DNA of 64,000 nt from Flavobacterium sp. NG2. Lineage in GTDB: Bacteria > Bacteroidota > Bacteroidia > Flavobacteriales > Flavobacteriaceae. Positions 61,333-64,000 of the stretch are shown here, one piece after another. Positions within the stretch are counted from its first letter, which is position 1. Each line of letters opens with the position of its first letter. A model generated the notes under the pieces. The model had not been told where the DNA came from, did no database searches, and was given only the letters and a program-made list of their open reading frames with translations. Position numbers and translations under genes: made by a program. Location: positions 3,536,001-3,600,000 of the forward strand of contig NZ_CP139420.1 in assembly GCF_034119845.1 (NCBI RefSeq). The letters are read 5' to 3'.

Positions 61333-63837
61333 TTATTTATTATCAAATTCTTTCACAAATGGCTGTTTCTCATCGGCTTGTTTGACACCTGCTGCCCCAT
61401 TTAAGCTTTCGAAATAACGTAAATAATTATGAGAACCATATTTTTCTTTTTTAGAAATAGCTTCTTGTCCTATTGCTCTTAACTTAGGCAAATCAACTTT
61501 TTCGTCTCCCACTAATAGAAGGTATTTATTTTCTGAAATAGCTTTACCTGTGACGTCTTTTAAACTCAAATTAACATAAAATTTATCACCCAATTTCCCG
61601 GGAACTTTACAATTTACAGTAACAAATTTAGTTGCGCTATCCCCTTTAATGTCACCAAAACTGAATGTTTCTCGCTTCACTTCTTTATGATTATTATCCA
61701 TAAAAAAGATTTCGGCTTTACAGTTTTTAAAATCTTGGTACAAATCATTAACCACCCATATTTTCCCTTCAAACTGCTCCGCTGGCAACCATCTTCTACG
61801 TTCGTGTTCTAAACTAACTAAGACTGGCTGATAAGCTCTTTTTACATAATCATAGGATAATTTAGGTTGCTGGTAATAATCAACAATTCCCCATTTCATA
61901 TCAGGCGCAAAAGTGATAAAATGACAGATACTGATGGCACTAGACTTTGGTTTTCTTCGTCTATAATATTCTAATCCATACTGAAAAATAACCCCTTGGG
62001 CAATTTGAGTTGCATCTACAAATTCTTGCATACTTCCTGTAGCTTCAGTGTTTAAAGCATCAAAATTAAGCGTTCTAAACACATCAAAATCTGTCCAATG
62101 ATGCCCCCAACTCGGTCCAGGAGGCCACAATTCATTTTCTGGAATAAATTTTTTAATACTCGCTACATTTGGGCACGAAGAAATAGCTAATTCTGGTACC
62201 ACAGCAAAATTTTGTTTGTTAAAAAACTTCTCTGTATTAATCCTACCTTCGCTGTAAAACAAGCCATTAGCATGTACACTTTCGTTTGGTTTAAAACCTA
62301 ATTTGATTCCTACATGGTCACTCAAAGGAGAAACGGGCACATAATGAAGATTCGAATACGGTTTGACAACCTCTCCTAATTCTTTCATAAAATTAAGATT
62401 ATAAACAGGGTCAGAGGCGGTCATTAGGATTTCCTCTCCTCCCTCAATAATCACCATACAAGGATGGTTACGCAATTGTTTTACTACTGAAATAGCATCA
62501 GCGAATAGCGATTTTTTATAGGCTTCTCCCTTGGGTAACGACAAACTTGCAATGGGCAAAATATCTTGCCAAACAGTGATTCCTTCGCGGTTACATAATT
62601 CATAGAAATATTCAATTTCTGTAGGATGCCATCCAAATATTCTGAGATTATTAAAATTAGCCGATTTGGCCAAGCGAATAAATTCTTGGTATTTTTCCTT
62701 AGTAGCACGACCGAAGAAAATATCTGGTGGTCCGCCCCAAGTACCCGAACGAATAAAATGACGTTTCCCATTAATCATTACAGTCCAAGGATTTTCAACT
62801 TCTTGTTTGGTAAATCCTGGATTCATCTCCATTTTTAGTTCTCTAATTCCAAAGAGTTTATCATTCGCATCAAGTACTTTGTTGTCATTTTTGACCGTGA
62901 TTTTTGCGATATATAGGTTTTGATCTCCTAAATCCCATGGATACCAAAGTTTTGCATCAGCAATGGTAAGGGGAATTTTAAGTTCATTTTTACCAGGTTT
63001 TAAACTAGTGGTTTTTGTCGTTTTGTACACTTTGGATTTGAAATTCTCTCCCTGTACTTCAATCTCAAGCTCCACATTGGAGGCCACAGTCCCGGAATGT
63101 TCAATTTCTAGATGAATATCCAAATCAGCCGATTGCTTTTTTAGATTTACCTTAGTTTCTACATAAACCTGATCAATTTTTGCTTTATCATAAGCCATTA
63201 ACTTTACGGGTTTCCATATTCCTGTAGGTACTAAGTCCACCCAGTAATCTCCATGCCATGCAGGTTTTTTACCTGCTACTTGACTGTATCTTCGGGGTGC
63301 TGGATGTAAACGAACCGCCAAAACATTACGACCTCTTTTGTATTGCTCTAGGCTTATGAGTTTTGTAATATCAAACGAAAAGGGCGTAAACATTCCTTCA
63401 TGAGAGCCTAGTAAAGTACCGTTTAAATACACATCACAAGCATAATCAACTCCCTCGAAATTTAGTTCAATATTTTTGCCTTCCATTTCTTTGGGTACAT
63501 TGAAAATGCGCAAATACCACCATTCGTATTCATTGACCCATTTAGCCTTGACACTATTGCGTCCAAAATGTGGATCTTCAATACGACCAATTCGCCATAA
63601 ATCAGTAAAAACATCACCAGGAACCTGAGCAGGTGCCCAGTTTAAAGCATCTCCCATATGATCGTAGCTTATCTCTGGAAACTTTTCTTCCATACCACGT
63701 CCTGGCAAGGTTCCTTGTAGTTTCCATAAATGACCACTCAAATCATGAATCAATCGTTGAGCATTTTGCTGTTGTGCTATAGAAACACTAGTAAACAGCA
63801 ACAATACTATTATGGTTAGGGTACGTAAAAAATTCAT
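61333..63837 (-). CDS. GH2 beta-mannosidase/glucosaminidase-like enzyme with unusual acid/base motif (834 aa)
   Basis: A secreted GH2 enzyme (signal peptide ends near residue 22) of the mannosidase-like branch: Q-V-P-G-D-V near 71-76 and W-W-Y near 106-108 open the jelly roll, and barrel blocks include N-L-R-I-F-G-W near 397-403. At the acid/base site, where this branch normally reads G-N-N-E, it reads I-E-G-G-E-E, making Glu469 the probable catalyst. The nucleophile should be Glu549 in V-P-E-L. Three C-terminal segments complete the usual length. It lies between a GH117 (29 nt) and GH86 (30 nt), so a role on agar-type oligosaccharides is more likely than mannan. Substrate is inference. Confidence 0.87.
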   Translation of the reverse strand: MNFLRTLTIIVLLLFTSVSIAQQQNAQRLIHDLSGHLWKLQGTLPGRGMEEKFPEISYDHMGDALNWAPAQVPGDVFTDLWRIGRIEDPHFGRNSVKAKWVNEYEWWYLRIFNVPKEMEGKNIELNFEGVDYACDVYLNGTLLGSHEGMFTPFSFDITKLISLEQYKRGRNVLAVRLHPAPRRYSQVAGKKPAWHGDYWVDLVPTGIWKPVKLMAYDKAKIDQVYVETKVNLKKQSADLDIHLEIEHSGTVASNVELEIEVQGENFKSKVYKTTKTTSLKPGKNELKIPLTIADAKLWYPWDLGDQNLYIAKITVKNDNKVLDANDKLFGIRELKMEMNPGFTKQEVENPWTVMINGKRHFIRSGTWGGPPDIFFGRATKEKYQEFIRLAKSANFNNLRIFGWHPTEIEYFYELCNREGITVWQDILPIASLSLPKGEAYKKSLFADAISVVKQLRNHPCMVIIEGGEEILMTASDPVYNLNFMKELGEVVKPYSNLHYVPVSPLSDHVGIKLGFKPNESVHANGLFYSEGRINTEKFFNKQNFAVVPELAISSCPNVASIKKFIPENELWPPGPSWGHHWTDFDVFRTLNFDALNTEATGSMQEFVDATQIAQGVIFQYGLEYYRRRKPKSSAISICHFITFAPDMKWGIVDYYQQPKLSYDYVKRAYQPVLVSLEHERRRWLPAEQFEGKIWVVNDLYQDFKNCKAEIFFMDNNHKEVKRETFSFGDIKGDSATKFVTVNCKVPGKLGDKFYVNLSLKDVTGKAISENKYLLLVGDEKVDLPKLRAIGQEAISKKEKYGSHNYLRYFESLNGAAGVKQADEKQPFVKEFDNK

Positions 63838-63866
63838 TTTGGTTGTTTGGTTAGTTAAGTGAATAA

Positions 63867-64000
63867 TTATTTTTTTAATTTTTCAGTTTGTTGTTTGATG
63901 CGTTCCAATTGTTTAGCACTCAATTTGTGCGTGTAGTGAAACTCAGGACTGTATTGGTAATAATGGTCTTTCATTCCTTGGTCATCCACTTCAAGACTTA
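63867..64000 (-). CDS. GH117-like protein, C-terminal fragment (5' part outside window)
   Basis: The minus strand from the right edge to a TAA at 63867-63869 encodes 43 residues that match the C-terminus of the GH117 copies in this window: S-L-E-V-D-D aligns with S-L-D-V-N-D, a Y-S-P-E-F-H segment with the K-P-E-V-Y-F region, and K-Q-L-E-R-I-K is identical. It is therefore very likely a fourth GH117 gene. It ends 29 nt before the GH2 start and probably leads the GH2-GH86-GH29 operon or belongs to a longer one. Only the tail is visible, so active-site residues cannot be checked. Confidence 0.75.
   Translation of the reverse strand, partial: SLEVDDQGMKDHYYQYSPEFHYTHKLSAKQLERIKQQTEKLKK

Overview
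The window looks like part of a polysaccharide utilisation region from a marine or alga-associated member of the Flavobacteriaceae, possibly Flavobacterium or a close relative. The evidence is low-GC DNA, secreted proteins ending their signal peptides in short A-Q motifs, a type IX secretion C-terminal domain, and Flavobacterium-style palindromic intergenic repeats. These points are my reading, not a database result. The gene set fits an agar/porphyran-type red algal galactan: one GH86 endo-hydrolase, two GH16 endo-hydrolases, three complete GH117 anhydro-L-galactosidases plus a fourth cut by the right edge, six GH2, three GH3, one GH29, one GH30 and six S1 sulfatases with complete formylglycine motifs.

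Layout. (1) 1-770, minus: a PhoD-like phosphoesterase cut by the left edge. (2) 7683-894, minus: sulfatase, GH3, GH2, ending at a hairpin terminator (812-846). (3) 21127-8069, minus: sulfatase, large GH2, sulfatase, an unrecognised 563-residue secreted protein, large GH2, sulfatase, ending at a terminator (8017-8045). Its leader carries a terminator-like hairpin just before the first start codon. A 3' relic of a LacI-type regulator gene lies upstream on the other strand. (4) 45417-21671, minus: a compact run of 15 genes, probably one operon. In order it holds an SSS transporter, an FAD oxidoreductase, GH2, GH16, GH16, GH2, GH117, GH3, GH117, propeller, sulfatase, GH117, propeller, sulfatase, propeller. 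The unit GH117-propeller-sulfatase occurs twice in tandem. A divergent lacI-type gene (45702-46715) and two identical operator-like sites 31 bp apart control the junction.

(5) 47026-50310, minus: a T9SS-exported beta-helix protein and a glycan-binding-like lipoprotein. (6) A membrane-anchored winged-helix regulator (52014-50842) diverges from a plus-strand operon of GH3, GH30 and an unrecognised 307-residue protein, which ends at a strong terminator. (7) 64000-57606, minus: the end of another GH117, a mannosidase-like GH2, a GH86 and a GH29.

Working model (inference): GH16 and GH86 cut the polymer outside the cell. Surface or periplasmic sulfatases remove ester sulfates. GH117, GH29, GH2, GH3 and the propeller proteins then trim oligosaccharides from the non-reducing end. 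The Na+ symporter imports the released sugar and the cytoplasmic FAD enzyme may act on it. No SusC/SusD pair, sulfatase-maturating enzyme or anhydrogalactose catabolic gene is present in the window, so those functions must lie elsewhere. The strongest candidates for undescribed biology are the 563-residue protein, the three propeller paralogues, the 307-residue protein, the membrane-bound regulator and the GH16 pair with an inserted carbohydrate-binding-like domain.
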